NCBI RefSeq assembly: GCF_001677435.1
Contig: NZ_CP016268.1
Span: 620,001 to 684,000, forward strand
Reading direction: 5' to 3'
DNA length: 64,000 bases
Source of the DNA: Woeseia oceani
Lineage (GTDB): Bacteria; Pseudomonadota; Gammaproteobacteria; Steroidobacterales; Woeseiaceae
Below are positions 52,587 to 62,476 of the stretch, piece by piece. The notes under the pieces were generated by a model, which searched no databases, was not told where the DNA came from, and saw nothing but the letters and a program-made list of their open reading frames with translations. Numbering within the stretch: the stretch's first letter is position 1; each line of letters begins with the position of its first letter. Made by a program: the position numbers and the translations under genes.

Positions 52587-53465
52587 TCAGGATGAAGCGG
52601 ATTTCAACGTGTTTGCCATCAGCATCGCAATGGTCATCGGGCCGACGCCGCCGGGCACGGGTGTGATGGCAGCAGCAACGTTTGCCGCTTCTTCATAGGC
52701 GACATCGCCGGTCAGGCGGTGGCGCTTTTCGCCGTCAGTCACAACCTCGATACGATTGATACCAACATCGATAACGACAGCGCCGGGTTTCACCCAGTCG
52801 CCGCGGATCATCTCCGGCCGCCCGACAGCTGCAACCAAAATATCGGCGTGTCGCGCGACTTGCGGCAGTTCTTTGGTTCGGCTGTGGCAGATGGTCACAG
52901 TTGCATTGGCTGCAAGCAGCAGTGCGGCCATTGGTTTGCCGACGATGTTCGAACGGCCGACGATAACGGCATTGAGTCCGGACAGATCGCGGCCCAGCTG
53001 GTCTTCGATCATCAGCATGCAGCCGGCTGGCGTGCAGGGTACAAAAGCATTGTCGATGTCACCCGCCGTCAGACGACCGATGTTCTCGAAGTGGAAACCG
53101 TCCACATCCTTGTGCGGCACGATGGACTGGGTAACCAGCTGTTCGTCGAGATGTTTCGGCAACGGCAGCTGCACCAGTATACCGTGCACGGCGGGGTCGT
53201 TATTCAGCTCGGCAATGAGGTCGAGTACTTCGTCTTGCCGCGTGTCGGCGTCGAGCTCGTGCAATACGGAATGGAAACCACAGCTTTCGGCCGTTCGTTT
53301 TTTGTTGCGGACGTACACCTGGCTGGCCGGGTCGTGGCCGACAATGACGACAGCCAGACCGGGTGTTATCCCGCGTTCGTTTTTCAGAACAGCGACGTCT
53401 TTACGTATGGATTCTGCGATTTCGGCGGCCTTGGCCTTGCCATCGATCCGTTCTGCAGTGGGCAT
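52587..53465 (-). CDS. folD: Methylenetetrahydrofolate dehydrogenase/cyclohydrolase
   Basis: A 292-residue bifunctional enzyme of one-carbon metabolism, using NADP to convert methylene- to formyl-tetrahydrofolate. Family marks are [14 protein letters not shown] with the catalytic lysine near residue 55, [10 protein letters not shown] near 98 and the nucleotide loop [11 protein letters not shown] near 170, closing with [15 protein letters not shown]. Full length. The region upstream shows no folate riboswitch that I can recognise. Confidence 0.96.
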   Translation of the reverse strand: MPTAERIDGKAKAAEIAESIRKDVAVLKNERGITPGLAVVIVGHDPASQVYVRNKKRTAESCGFHSVLHELDADTRQDEVLDLIAELNNDPAVHGILVQLPLPKHLDEQLVTQSIVPHKDVDGFHFENIGRLTAGDIDNAFVPCTPAGCMLMIEDQLGRDLSGLNAVIVGRSNIVGKPMAALLLAANATVTICHSRTKELPQVARHADILVAAVGRPEMIRGDWVKPGAVVIDVGINRIEVVTDGEKRHRLTGDVAYEEAANVAAAITPVPGGVGPMTIAMLMANTLKSASS

Positions 53466-53793
53466 TGATCAGTTTCCAGGGTTACGGCGTCAGTAGGGCG
53501 CGCGAAAGGCGCCGATGGTACCGCCGAGCGGCAGGCAGGTAAACTTTCGCCACGAGCAGGCTGATTTCGCGCTAATTCGGCAACCGCTGCAAATGCCGGT
53601 ATCCGCGCAGCTGCTCCCCGAGGGGTAACGATGCCTGCTCACTGGTGGCAATTCCAGGTCGCTCGACTTGAACGCAGCCGCTGGGCAGTCCTGTAGCATT
53701 CGTCACCGCTTACGTTACCTACCGCAGCCCGAGTGATTGCAGACGACAGTCGCTACGCTCGGTTTCGCACAACCTCGCATCGGAGTGATTGAA
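53466..53793. other. Divergent intergenic region between folD and tpm
   Basis: 328 bases without a gene; it must hold promoters for both divergent genes, but I see no hexamer pair of good quality. No tRNA or riboswitch was recognised. Confidence 0.4.
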
Positions 53794-54432
53794 ATGAACG
53801 GTTCAGAAGACTGGCTTGGCCGCTGGCGCGAAGGGCGTACCGGCTGGCATGAGGAGCGCGGGAACGCGGCTTTGCAGGAGTACTGGCCGCCGTTGCCGGC
53901 GGGTACGCGGGTTCTCGTGCCACTCTGTGGCAAGTCAGTTGATATGCTCTGGCTGGCAAACCGCGGCCTGGAGGTTGTCGGGGTGGAGTTGTCGGCGCTC
54001 GCAATCGAGGCATTCTTTGCTGAGCACGCTATTGCATTCGATATCGATGACAGCGGTGCATTGACCCGTTACCGGGCTGTGGACAGACCCGTCACTCTGT
54101 ATTGCGGCGACTACTTCGAACTGGCCTGCGAGCCCTGTGCTGCGTTGTTTGATCGCGGTGCACTCGTCGCGTTGCCGGAATCCTTGCGACCTGCCTACGC
54201 CAGGCACACCGACAGTCTGTTGACATCCTCGGCTGTGCGACTGCTGGTTACGCTCGAGTATGACCAGCAGCGTGCCAGTGGACCGCCGTTCGCAGTCACA
54301 GCGGAGGAAGTGCAGCGGTACTGGCCACACCTGCAACGCATCAGCGTGCGTGACGACATCGCCGATGCGCCGCCCAAATTCCGTGCGGCGGGACTGACGG
54401 AACTGCTGGAAGTAGTCTGGCGAAGCCGCTAG
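53794..54432 (+). CDS. tpm: Thiopurine S-methyltransferase family protein
   Basis: A 212-residue SAM-dependent methyltransferase of the bacterial TPMT family. The N-terminal WLGRWREGRTGWHE and the SAM loop VLVPLCGKSVDMLWLA are typical, followed by VGVELSALAIEAFF and YCGDYFEL. Bacterial members methylate selenium or tellurium oxyanions and thiopurines in some species; here it could detoxify metalloids. GGAG lies eight bases ahead of the ATG at 53794. Its end overlaps the convergent ceramidase-like gene by four bases. Confidence 0.92.
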   Translation: MNGSEDWLGRWREGRTGWHEERGNAALQEYWPPLPAGTRVLVPLCGKSVDMLWLANRGLEVVGVELSALAIEAFFAEHAIAFDIDDSGALTRYRAVDRPVTLYCGDYFELACEPCAALFDRGALVALPESLRPAYARHTDSLLTSSAVRLLVTLEYDQQRASGPPFAVTAEEVQRYWPHLQRISVRDDIADAPPKFRAAGLTELLEVVWRSR

Positions 54433-55205
54433 TGCTTTATTGCTGACGTTTTGCGATGCAGGAACTGCACCGGCAACCACGACGCACCGGCGGCAATGAG
54501 GTGTTTGACGGAATGGCCGCTGATGATGTTTCCGTACGCATAGATTTCGCTGTCCAGCAGTTCGCAGGACTTGGCCAGCACGTACAGAATCAACATACCG
54601 ATCAGGGTTGGCGTCCAGTCGGAACGCCCACGGTACAACCACAGTATCAGCGGAATGATCAATAAGGGCAGGAACTGGACCAGCAGGTACCAACGCAAGT
54701 CGCCGCTACCGCGCGTTTCGGTCCACAACCAATAGGCGACGGAAAGCATGCCGGCGCACAACATGGGCCAAAGCAGGCGACTGGCAAGTTTGCTCGACAG
54801 GTATTCGCTTATCACCAGTGCGGTGAGGCCGACAAAGGCGAGCGTCATCGGCAAGCGGTCCCACAACAAAGACGCGTTGTCCGGTCGCCAGTGGTACCCG
54901 GCGGAACCGACCGCGGTTAAGCCAATCCCACAGAAAAAGACCACCAGGCACCGGCGCGAAACGGCTGTGAGGGGTGCTGTCCGCAGTGCGCACAGACCGG
55001 CTATGCCAGCGAGCAAAAACGGTGTATTGGACAACACATTGGCAATGTTCGCGATGCCGGTCCAGCCACGTTGATCAGTAAAGCTGTGATAGCTACTGTC
55101 TTGCGCTATCGGCGCGACGAATGCTGCCACAACAACGGCCGTCAGGCAGATCGATAGCAGTAGCAGGCCGCGCCAGGAAGGTATGCCCGGTGACCGGCTA
55201 TTCAC
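54429..55205 (-). CDS. Ceramidase-family (CREST) integral membrane protein
   Basis: A 258-residue protein with seven predicted membrane helices. The alkaline ceramidase pattern is seen: SNTPFLLAG, GSAGYHW and the closing GHSVKHLIAA with the zinc-type histidines, plus an aspartate in LLWDRLPMTLAF. Bacterial members may hydrolyse ceramide-like lipids or other amides in the membrane. It is the last of four genes that overlap by four to eight bases, so it is co-translated with DUF6265, a small hypothetical and a cupin. Lipid substrate is not known. Confidence 0.82.
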   Translation of the reverse strand: MNSRSPGIPSWRGLLLLSICLTAVVVAAFVAPIAQDSSYHSFTDQRGWTGIANIANVLSNTPFLLAGIAGLCALRTAPLTAVSRRCLVVFFCGIGLTAVGSAGYHWRPDNASLLWDRLPMTLAFVGLTALVISEYLSSKLASRLLWPMLCAGMLSVAYWLWTETRGSGDLRWYLLVQFLPLLIIPLILWLYRGRSDWTPTLIGMLILYVLAKSCELLDSEIYAYGNIISGHSVKHLIAAGASWLPVQFLHRKTSAIKH

Positions 55206-55671
55206 AGCGGCTCAGCAGAAACTCGATCAGGCGATTTTGACCCTTGCTTTCACCTTCAATACTGGCGAGCAACTGACCCGAGGCCAGCTGGCGGTAACGT
55301 ATTCGTTGCGGAAAATCGTGCTGCAGGTTTTCGAACACGACGTCGTGCGTTGCCAGTCGCGCCATGCGGAAGCGGGTTGTCGTTTGCCCGGACGGGCTGG
55401 CGATGTAACTCAACTGCCCTCGTTCGTCGGCTTCGATACGGAGGTATTCCCAGGCAACGGTCTGGCCATCGCGAACCGTGCGGCTTGCGCCCAGCATCGT
55501 GCCGCCTGCCGGGCGGGTCCAGACTTCGACGTTGCCCGCCTCTGCATTGTCATGCTGCCAGCAGCCGGCCAGCCAGTTAAGGGTGTTAATGTCGGCTGCC
55601 TGGACGGGCAGGGAGGTAAGCAGCAATATTGCTGCCCATGCTGCGTTCGTTGGGTTATTTCGTTCAGGCAT
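55198..55671 (-). CDS. Exported DUF6265-family protein
   Basis: A 157-residue protein with a signal peptide (ending LPVQAAD, residue 25) and the family mark LNWLAGCWQ followed by a compact beta-barrel-like domain, as in DUF6265. The function of this family is unknown; a lipocalin-like fold is plausible. It overlaps both neighbours by eight bases and is part of the cupin-to-ceramidase operon. Confidence 0.8.
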   Translation of the reverse strand: MPERNNPTNAAWAAILLLTSLPVQAADINTLNWLAGCWQHDNAEAGNVEVWTRPAGGTMLGASRTVRDGQTVAWEYLRIEADERGQLSYIASPSGQTTTRFRMARLATHDVVFENLQHDFPQRIRYRQLASGQLLASIEGESKGQNRLIEFLLSRCE

Positions 55672-56032
55672 ATCCTGATCTCTGGTAGTCGGCGTAGGCG
55701 GCTTGGACCAGTTCCGCTAACTCGGCTGCTAGCACTTTGTCGTGCGATTGCAAGTTAAAGCAGGACTTGCCGTGCATCCGGCTTTTCAGGTTGTCTGACA
55801 ATGCGCACAACAGGTCCGGGTTTACGTACACCGGCATGAGGTGAAAGCTGACGTAGTTCTTTTTGATTTGGACAGCGGCGAAAAACAGCGGCTTCTTGTT
55901 CTGCATAATGTGTTTTGTATCGAGGCTGTAGTTGGTCGCGCTATCGTGCGTCACGATCAGGTCGCGAGCATAAGGCCTAAGAATGTCACGCAAAGCGTGA
56001 AAGCACTCCCTGAACTCGCTTGCACGAGTCAT
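55664..56032 (-). CDS. Conserved hypothetical protein, DUF1801/YdhG-like
   Basis: A 122-residue cytoplasmic protein. KKPLFFAAVQIKKNYVSFHL and LKSRMHGKSCFNL resemble the small DUF1801-like fold, with no known active site. No signal or membrane helix. Its start overlaps the cupin stop by four bases (ATGA). I do not recognise a specific function. Confidence 0.65.
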   Translation of the reverse strand: MTRASEFRECFHALRDILRPYARDLIVTHDSATNYSLDTKHIMQNKKPLFFAAVQIKKNYVSFHLMPVYVNPDLLCALSDNLKSRMHGKSCFNLQSHDKVLAAELAELVQAAYADYQRSGYA

Positions 56033-56376
56033 TCCGGCTCACATGCAGCGTCCGATTCCCCGCCCGCTGGCCCGTAGAATACGACCCACGCGCAAAAATC
56101 GTCGCTGAAATCTTCAAAGCGGTGCGTGACCCCAGCGGGTACGAACAACGCTTCTCCGGGCTCGAATGGTTGTCGTTGGTCAGCCACGACAAAGGTGCCG
56201 TGTCCCGCCTGCACAATGTAGAGTTCGTCCTGCTCGTGTGGCTGTTGCGGATCGTTGCAGCGCGGTGCATAGCAACCCAGTTCCAGTGTGCCACGCCGCA
56301 GCAATACACCGTAGCGTTCGTCGCCGCTGGCTGCGATAGCTGCCTGTGCCGTCGTCATGGTCAAGCGTTCTTTCAT
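56029..56376 (-). CDS. Single-domain cupin
   Basis: A 115-residue cupin with the metal-binding pattern PHEQDELYIVQAGHG and a later VTHRFEDF histidine. Such small cupins bind a metal or act as isomerases or dioxygenases, but family alone does not tell. First gene of the overlapping four-gene operon that ends in the ceramidase-like gene; divergent from the serine hydrolase gene. An ATG six codons later is an alternative start. Confidence 0.82.
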   Translation of the reverse strand: MKERLTMTTAQAAIAASGDERYGVLLRRGTLELGCYAPRCNDPQQPHEQDELYIVQAGHGTFVVADQRQPFEPGEALFVPAGVTHRFEDFSDDFCAWVVFYGPAGGESDAACEPE

Positions 56377-56538
56377 TGCATGGGGCCCTCGTAGCCATGT
56401 GTGAAGAACAGCCGTGCCGCAATGCGCTTCTGGCGGCCAATGCCTGGCAGGCGTGAAGCCGTTCAGGCGGAAAGCCAGTGTCGATTCTACCCGGAGGTCG
56501 CAGGCGCTGCACGGCGGCGGTTGTGCGATACTCCGCGC

Positions 56539-57801
56539 ATGACAGCGATACCTAAAACGGCGCTGGCAGGCTTGTTTCTACTGCTCGCGGCTTGCGCTGC
56601 CGAACCGCAGTGGAACGGTTCGCTGCAGACGCTTCTCGAATCGCAGCCGGCGCGGTTCGGTACCGTTATGCGCGATCCGGAACGGTACCGTTTACAGATT
56701 ATTTACACACAGATTGACCGGGATGCCGCCAACAATCCGAGCTTTCGTTCGTTTTCCTACAGGGTCAATGCTGACGAATACTTTTATCCGGCCAGCACCG
56801 TCAAGTTACCGACAGCATTGATTGCGCTGGAGGCCTTGCAGAAGCTCGGCATACCTCGAGATGCTGCCATGTTCACTGGCAGCGCGGCTGATTTCCAGAC
56901 CTCCGCGCTGGTCGATGACAGTGCGCCAGACGGCGTGCCGAGCGTTGCGCATTACATACGCAAGATACTGCTGGTCAGCGACAACGATGCCTTCAATCGT
57001 CTGTACGAACTGCTGGGGCAGCAAGCTTTGAACGAGGCGTTGATCCGGCACGGTTTGCACAACAGCCGGATCGTTCACAGGCTTGAAAGCGTACTGACCC
57101 CGGAGCAGAACCTGTTGAGCAATCCGTTGCGCCTTGAGGTCGGAGGCCGAACTGTCTACGAACAAGAGGCGGTACGCAGTGCGAAGAGTTTCGTCGCTCC
57201 GGAAGCCGAGTTGCTGGGCGTTGCCGAAATTGTCGGCGGTGAGCTTCGGCAGGGACCCAAAGATTTCTCAGTCAAGAACGCCTACTCCCTGCAGGACCAG
57301 CACGACCTGCTGCAATCTTTGTTGTTCCCGGCGGCAGTCGACGACAAATCCCGTTTCGAAATCAGCGAGGACGATCTGGACTTCGTTTATCGCTGGATGT
57401 CGACCTACCCGCGCGAGAGCGGCATAACGCAATACTCGAACGCCGCCGAATACCCGGATGGCTATGTCAAATTCTTGCTGTACGGCGGCAAGGCCGAGTC
57501 GATACCAGACCCGATTCGGGTGTTTAACAAAGTCGGTGATGCCTACGGCTTTCTCACCGACGCGGCGTATGTCGTGGATTTCGAGCATGGTGTCGAGTTT
57601 CTGTTGGCCGCAACCATTTATACGAACGCGAACCAGACGTTCAATGACGGTGAGTATGAGTACGATGAGATTGGTTTGCCGTTCCTGCGCGACCTTGGTC
57701 AGGCAATCTACGAGATAGAGCTGACACGACCCCGGTCGCACGTACCTGACCTCAGCCGGTTCAGCTTCGACACACGCGGTATCAGCGCGGAGATTGACTG
57801 A
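56539..57801 (+). CDS. Class A beta-lactamase-like serine hydrolase lipoprotein
   Basis: A 420-residue lipoprotein with signal ending LLAAC. The catalytic serine motif is ASTVK, with SDN in LLVSDNDAF and a KVGD in FNKVGDAYG in place of the usual KTG. It has insertions compared with true class A beta-lactamases and probably acts on peptidoglycan or peptides rather than conferring resistance; this is inferred from the divergent third motif and length. The start at 56539 is chosen because the lipoprotein signal begins there. Its end overlaps the convergent NTF2-like gene by 20 bases. Confidence 0.8.
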   Translation: MTAIPKTALAGLFLLLAACAAEPQWNGSLQTLLESQPARFGTVMRDPERYRLQIIYTQIDRDAANNPSFRSFSYRVNADEYFYPASTVKLPTALIALEALQKLGIPRDAAMFTGSAADFQTSALVDDSAPDGVPSVAHYIRKILLVSDNDAFNRLYELLGQQALNEALIRHGLHNSRIVHRLESVLTPEQNLLSNPLRLEVGGRTVYEQEAVRSAKSFVAPEAELLGVAEIVGGELRQGPKDFSVKNAYSLQDQHDLLQSLLFPAAVDDKSRFEISEDDLDFVYRWMSTYPRESGITQYSNAAEYPDGYVKFLLYGGKAESIPDPIRVFNKVGDAYGFLTDAAYVVDFEHGVEFLLAATIYTNANQTFNDGEYEYDEIGLPFLRDLGQAIYEIELTRPRSHVPDLSRFSFDTRGISAEID

Positions 57802-58279
57802 AGGTCGGCGTCCCCAACGGGCTGGGTGGGCAATCTGTGCTTGCAACGGAATAGACAACAGCTGCGATCTTCCAGTTGCCGTCGGTTTTCACCAGGTTGA
57901 AGCTGTTGACACCGCAATGGTGAAATTCGCCGTCAACGTAGAAGTCGTAAGGTGCCCAGACACTGGCGACAGTACCGCGTACCTGAACGACCGGGTCCCA
58001 GATACGTTCCAGCAACTGGCTGGAACCCTTGGCCAGCGATGCGACGTAGTCGGCATGCGTGGTGCGAACCAGCTGAGGGCCGTCGGCTGTTTCCCGGCTG
58101 GCGATGATCTCGCCATTGGCCAACAACAGGTCGCGCACCGTGCTTGCTTCACGCATTTCCAGCGCGTCGAAAAAGCGCTCGAGCGTTTCCAGTACTGCTG
58201 CGTCTGCAGGGGCCGCGTGCGCGGCTTGCAGCCCGGCGCACAGCGCCAGCCAGAGGATAGCGGCGTACTTGTGCGGCAT
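57782..58279 (-). CDS. Exported NTF2-like (SnoaL/DUF4440-type) protein
   Basis: A 165-residue protein with a signal peptide (ending LQAAHAAP). The domain ALEMREASTVRDLLLANG, then WAPYDFYVDGEFHHCGVN and a closing WKIAAVVYS fits the NTF2-like fold of SnoaL/DUF4440 proteins, which bind small ligands. GGAAGGA lies just ahead of the ATG at 58279. Probably last gene of the NYN-led transcription unit. Function unknown. Confidence 0.75.
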   Translation of the reverse strand: MPHKYAAILWLALCAGLQAAHAAPADAAVLETLERFFDALEMREASTVRDLLLANGEIIASRETADGPQLVRTTHADYVASLAKGSSQLLERIWDPVVQVRGTVASVWAPYDFYVDGEFHHCGVNSFNLVKTDGNWKIAAVVYSVASTDCPPSPLGTPTFSQSPR

Positions 58280-58301
58280 GATTCCTTCCGTTTGCTCGCT
58301 G

Positions 58302-59042
58302 CTATTTGCGCCGCATGTCGCGGACTTGCAGGCGTTTGCTCTGGCCATCAGCAGAGCGCTTCTCCTGCACTTCGAACAATTTTGTCGCCACGATGAGGTC
58401 ACGCAGTTTGCGGTATCCGTAGTTGCGCGGGTCGAACTGTGGCGACTGTTTCGCAATGTTACTGCCGACCGGGCCGAGTTGTGCCCAGCCATCGTCATCG
58501 GATGAGGCGTCGATCGCATTGCGAATGATGTTGATCAGTTTCGTGTCCTGTTTGAGCTTGCTGGCACTGAATTTGGTGATCTTCTCTGGCTCGTCTTCGC
58601 CGGCACGCAGCACTTCTGTGTAGATGAATTTGTCGCATGCTGACGCGAATGGCGCGGGTGTCTTGCGTTCGCCGAAGCCGTAAACGGTTAGCCCGGACTC
58701 GCGAATTCGCGCCGCCAGCCGAGTGAAGTCGCTGTCGCTGGAGACGATACAGAAGCCATCAAAATTTCCGCTGTACAGCAAGTCCATTGCATCGATAATC
58801 ATCGCGCTGTCGGTCGCGTTCTTGCCTTTTGTATAACCGAACTGTTGCATTGGCAGGATCGAATGTTCGAGCAAAGACTTCTTCCAGCCACCCAGGCTGG
58901 GCTGAGTCCAGTCGCCGTAGATGCGCTTGACGCTGGCCGTGCCGTACTTGGCGATTTCGGTCATCAGGCCCTCGACTATCGTCGGTTGTGCGTTGTCGGC
59001 ATCGATTAGAACCGCCAGTCGATTGGCTGAGTCAGATTCCAC
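58302..59042 (-). CDS. NYN-domain ribonuclease-like protein with OST-HTH/LOTUS domain
   Basis: A 246-residue protein. Residues 1-150 form a LabA/DUF88-type NYN (PIN-like) domain with acidic catalytic residues in LIDADNAQP, ATDSAMIIDAMDLL and SSDSDFTRL. The C-terminal part from about residue 165 (LINIIRNAIDASSDDDG, NYGYRKLRDLIVATKLF) is an OST-HTH/LOTUS RNA-binding domain. The two together predict an RNA nuclease with target recognition, like the architecture of animal MARF1. Start is GTG with AGAGGA six bases ahead. Its RNA target is unknown. Confidence 0.88.
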   Translation of the reverse strand: MESDSANRLAVLIDADNAQPTIVEGLMTEIAKYGTASVKRIYGDWTQPSLGGWKKSLLEHSILPMQQFGYTKGKNATDSAMIIDAMDLLYSGNFDGFCIVSSDSDFTRLAARIRESGLTVYGFGERKTPAPFASACDKFIYTEVLRAGEDEPEKITKFSASKLKQDTKLINIIRNAIDASSDDDGWAQLGPVGSNIAKQSPQFDPRNYGYRKLRDLIVATKLFEVQEKRSADGQSKRLQVRDMRRK

Positions 59043-59106
59043 GTGTATTCCTCTGTTGAATGCAAAAGTGATGTTGCGCTGTCATGTAAACGTTCCGGTC
59101 TTGCTG

Positions 59107-59520
59107 TTAACGAAGCAGCATGCCGGTCAATACGGCAACCCATAGCGTAATAAGTACGGCGAGGCTGGCGAGAAACAGGCGAAAACGAAACAGGACCCGA
59201 TTGGATGTCAGGTGCACGTAACTGTGCAGATAACGAATCAGTACGTACAGCCACGCAAGTACTACAGGAATCGTACCGTAGTTGCCAGTGATAAACGCGA
59301 TGATCGAGATCGCATAAAACAGTACCGGTGCTTCGTAAAGATTAATAAGGTGCCGTGAATGAATTCGCAGTTGGTCCGGCTCGGGTGAGCCCGAGTAGCT
59401 GCGAAAAAAGCTGGCATCTATTTCGCCCTTCTTGATAGCGGTGACTCGCAATGCGCCGAGGCGGAACTGCACAAACATTGTTAACGCAAAAAGTGCAAAA
59501 GCAGGGTAGAGAATATTCAT
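59107..59520 (-). CDS. MAPEG-family membrane protein
   Basis: A 137-residue protein with four predicted helices and the MAPEG pattern (RIHSRHLINLYEAPVLFYA near residue 55). Family members include glutathione S-transferase-like membrane proteins acting on lipid electrophiles. It overlaps the DUF2834 gene by four bases (ATGA), so the two are coupled. Confidence 0.85.
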   Translation of the reverse strand: MNILYPAFALFALTMFVQFRLGALRVTAIKKGEIDASFFRSYSGSPEPDQLRIHSRHLINLYEAPVLFYAISIIAFITGNYGTIPVVLAWLYVLIRYLHSYVHLTSNRVLFRFRLFLASLAVLITLWVAVLTGMLLR

Positions 59521-59858
59521 GCGTTGCCCCCGATCGTGTCCATCGGAGCAGTATACGCGAGCCTTGCGTATAGCCAGGCCGGTAAAGCGCAGGACAAACC
59601 GATCAGCAGGTTCAGCACAATAAATGGAGCTGGCGCTGGTGCTCGCGCGCTTCGGTATTCACGAATCATCATTATCCAGAAGACCGCCGAGGCGATGAAC
59701 AGGTCGGCCGCAAAGCCGCCGGCGGCGGCATTGGCAAACACGGCCTCTGCAAATGCAGCCAGATTGTAACCGTGCTGCTGGAAATGTTGGAAGAAGAAGG
59801 CATAAGGGACGACGCCACCGGCAATGGCGAGTAGCAGGTAGGCAAACTTGGCGTTCAT
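59517..59858 (-). CDS. DUF2834-family membrane protein
   Basis: A 113-residue protein with three predicted helices and segments GGVVPYAFFFQHF and ANAAAGGFAADLFIAS typical of DUF2834. Function is unknown; small membrane proteins of this kind are often paired with MAPEG proteins. GGAGATTGATGC precedes the ATG. Confidence 0.82.
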   Translation of the reverse strand: MNAKFAYLLLAIAGGVVPYAFFFQHFQQHGYNLAAFAEAVFANAAAGGFAADLFIASAVFWIMMIREYRSARAPAPAPFIVLNLLIGLSCALPAWLYARLAYTAPMDTIGGNA

Positions 59859-60082
59859 GCATCAATCTCCAGCGAGTGGTTACAGGTAGATGCAGCATCT
59901 TGCAGGACTGGGGCCCAGTGGCTATACAGTAACAGCTGACGGCTTAACAGAGCGATCCCCGTGCCGGAAAGGGCGCCCTTCGGATTGCCATCTGTTGTAC
60001 TGGCTGGTGAGGCCGGGTTGCTCGGGATTACCCCGGTTGTTGCCGGTTCGTACGCGCGGCTGCCGGCGGGCTGGTCGCGGAA
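59859..60082. other. Intergenic gap with 12-bp palindrome
   Basis: 224 bases between the histidine kinase stop and the DUF2834 start. AAGGGCGCCCTT at 59969-59980 is a perfect palindrome; without a U-run it is not a clear terminator. No gene seen. Confidence 0.4.
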
Positions 60083-62476
60083 TCAGTTGTCGATTGTCGT
60101 GCGAACCGCGCGGCTTAGTTCCGCGAGTGTGAACGGTTTGGCGAGAAAGTTGCGGGAGTCTTCATCCAGGCCGTGGCGTGCTATCAGGTCTGCGGCGTAG
60201 CCAGACATATAGAGGACCTTAATGCCCGGATGCATAGAGCGGATTTTGCGCATCGTTTCCGGCCCGCTACCTCCGGGCATTACAACATCGCTCAGTACGA
60301 GGTCGACGTTGCCGTCATAGGTGTTCAGGACCCGTACCGCAGCCGCGCCAGAGTCGGCAGTCAGCACCCGGTAACCTCGGCGTTGCAGCATGATCTGCGC
60401 GACCTGGCGAATTTCGAGTTCGTCCTCGATTACCAAAATGGTTTCACTGCCGGTGACTGCAATTTCGTGCTTTGCGCCGCCGTCCGTGTTCTCCAGACTT
60501 ACCCGCGGAAGAAAGACTTTGATGGTGGTGCCTTTGCCGGGTTCGCTGTAGACCGACGTTCCGCCACCACTCTGTTGCACGATGCCATAAACCGTGGACA
60601 GGCCGAGTCCGGTGCCTTTGCCTTGCTCCTTGGTTGTGAAGAAGGGCTCGAATATTTTGCGGCGAGTTGCTTCGTCCATGCCGCATCCGGTGTCGCTGAT
60701 TGAAACAACAACATGCGGTCCTGCTTTCAGATCGGGGCGATTGCTGACAAGGATCTCATCGAGCATGACGTTGGCCGTCTCGATAATTATCGTGCCACCG
60801 TCGGGCATGGCATCGCGGCTATTGATGGCGAGGTTAAGGAGTACCTGGTCGATCTGCGTGCGGTCGACCCGCACGGTGACGGGGTCTGTAGACGGACGAA
60901 ACTTGACGACAATATTCTCGCCGATCAGGCGTTGCAGCATAGGCTCCATTTCTTTCAGTACTGAATTCAAGTCAACAATGACCGGATTCAGAACCTGCTG
61001 CCTGCTAAGCGCCAACAGTTGCCTCGTCAGGGTGGCGGCCTGCTCGCCAGCGCGAAGTATCGTACTCAAGTCGTTTTGAACCGATGCATCCTGCGCAACT
61101 TTGTCCATCAACAGTTCGGTCGTTGCATTGATGACTGTGAGCAGGTTATTGAAATCGTGTGCGACACCGCCGGCAAGCTGGCCTACGGTCTCCATCTTCA
61201 AAGAATGCCGGAGTTGGTTTTCCAGTCGGTTGCGATCAGTATTGTCCCGAACACTTGCTGCGACCATTGGACCGCGCTCGGTCTCCATCGGGCCGAGATT
61301 TACTTCGATAGGGAACTCACTGCCATCCTTGCGCCGTCCGCGCAGGTTCGGATCGCTGTTGACCTTTGTTTCGTGCGTACGGTGTGCCGCATAATGTTCG
61401 CGCAGATCAGTATGCAGCTCGTGCAGTTTTTCCGGTATCAGTGTCTCCACCGGCCGGCCGATCAATTCGTGACGGCTGTAGCGAAACATATTTTCCGCGC
61501 GTTGATTGACCAGCGCGATATTGTCTTGCACATCCACCATGATGATCGCATCGGGCGCGAATTCAAACAGGTCTTCGAATTGCCGTTCCTTTTGCTCCAG
61601 TCGTTGTTGTGCGCGAGCGCGCTCCAATGTAGACCAGGAGCGCTCGACAACTTCCTGCACGAGCTCTATTTCGCTGAGTCGCCAATCGCGTGGCTCGACT
61701 TGATGAACGGCCATCATCGCTACCAGCTTGCCGAACTTAACGAGGGGGCAGCACACGATGGCAAGAGCCCCTAGCGCATGAAACGTATCTGCTCCCGTTG
61801 CCGGTGTCAGCTCCTTGTCGACGTCGCGAATCACCAGAGTGTGACCCGAGCGCATAGCCGTAGCCGCCATTTCGCCAAACGGGTCAAGGCTGTACTTGCC
61901 GACTGAAGTGACGCAGTCGACGGTATAGTCATGCTTGATTGTGAACGTATTGTTATCACTCTCGACATCGGCATACGCGGCACGGGAAGCCGACATGTGT
62001 TCGCCCAGCATGCGCGAGGTGACTTCCAGAATTTTCTCGGGGTTCAGCAGTTCACGGGTTGCTTCGCCGAGCTGATTCAGGAACGCCAGGTTCTTTTCGG
62101 TTTCCGTTCGCTCCCGAATCGAGACATCAATGCCCGAGATGATCAGTCCGGTTAATACCTCATCGTCATCGCGGATAGGTACGAAAGTAAACTCGTATGC
62201 CTGACGTTCGTCGCCGGCCAGGCGAATATCCACTTCGCGCCTTACGGTAACGTCGCCAGCCGATACGCTGATGGCATCGCGCAGGCTCTTGCCCGCCTGT
62301 TCCATGCCGGTAAACCACGGACAGTCGGCGAGGTGCTTGCCGGCGATTGCGCTCTCAGGGGCATTCGCGAGCCGGATGGCGCAAAGATTTGCATCCACCA
62401 CAATGCCGTGCAGATCCGTAGTCACGGTGAATGCACCAACATTCAGGAGTGAATTGTTTAATTTGGCCTCGGTCAT
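60083..62476 (-). CDS. Hybrid PAS-GAF-PAS histidine kinase with receiver domain
   Basis: A 797-residue cytoplasmic-type sensor kinase with no membrane helix. Order: PAS (about 10-135), GAF (140-285), PAS (300-415), HisKA with AHDFNN (His440), HATPase with [14 protein letters not shown] and [17 protein letters not shown], then a receiver domain with Asp730 in LVLSDVVMP. Such proteins receive internal signals and pass phosphate to the receiver. No partner output gene is adjacent. The absence of membrane segments means an internal signal such as redox or a small ligand. Confidence 0.92.
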   Translation of the reverse strand: MTEAKLNNSLLNVGAFTVTTDLHGIVVDANLCAIRLANAPESAIAGKHLADCPWFTGMEQAGKSLRDAISVSAGDVTVRREVDIRLAGDERQAYEFTFVPIRDDDEVLTGLIISGIDVSIRERTETEKNLAFLNQLGEATRELLNPEKILEVTSRMLGEHMSASRAAYADVESDNNTFTIKHDYTVDCVTSVGKYSLDPFGEMAATAMRSGHTLVIRDVDKELTPATGADTFHALGALAIVCCPLVKFGKLVAMMAVHQVEPRDWRLSEIELVQEVVERSWSTLERARAQQRLEQKERQFEDLFEFAPDAIIMVDVQDNIALVNQRAENMFRYSRHELIGRPVETLIPEKLHELHTDLREHYAAHRTHETKVNSDPNLRGRRKDGSEFPIEVNLGPMETERGPMVAASVRDNTDRNRLENQLRHSLKMETVGQLAGGVAHDFNNLLTVINATTELLMDKVAQDASVQNDLSTILRAGEQAATLTRQLLALSRQQVLNPVIVDLNSVLKEMEPMLQRLIGENIVVKFRPSTDPVTVRVDRTQIDQVLLNLAINSRDAMPDGGTIIIETANVMLDEILVSNRPDLKAGPHVVVSISDTGCGMDEATRRKIFEPFFTTKEQGKGTGLGLSTVYGIVQQSGGGTSVYSEPGKGTTIKVFLPRVSLENTDGGAKHEIAVTGSETILVIEDELEIRQVAQIMLQRRGYRVLTADSGAAAVRVLNTYDGNVDLVLSDVVMPGGSGPETMRKIRSMHPGIKVLYMSGYAADLIARHGLDEDSRNFLAKPFTLAELSRAVRTTIDN

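Noticed and set aside
53466-53793. Folate riboswitch or tRNA upstream of folD
   Set aside because: No conserved folate-aptamer core and no cloverleaf or TTCGAATC-like T-loop could be found.
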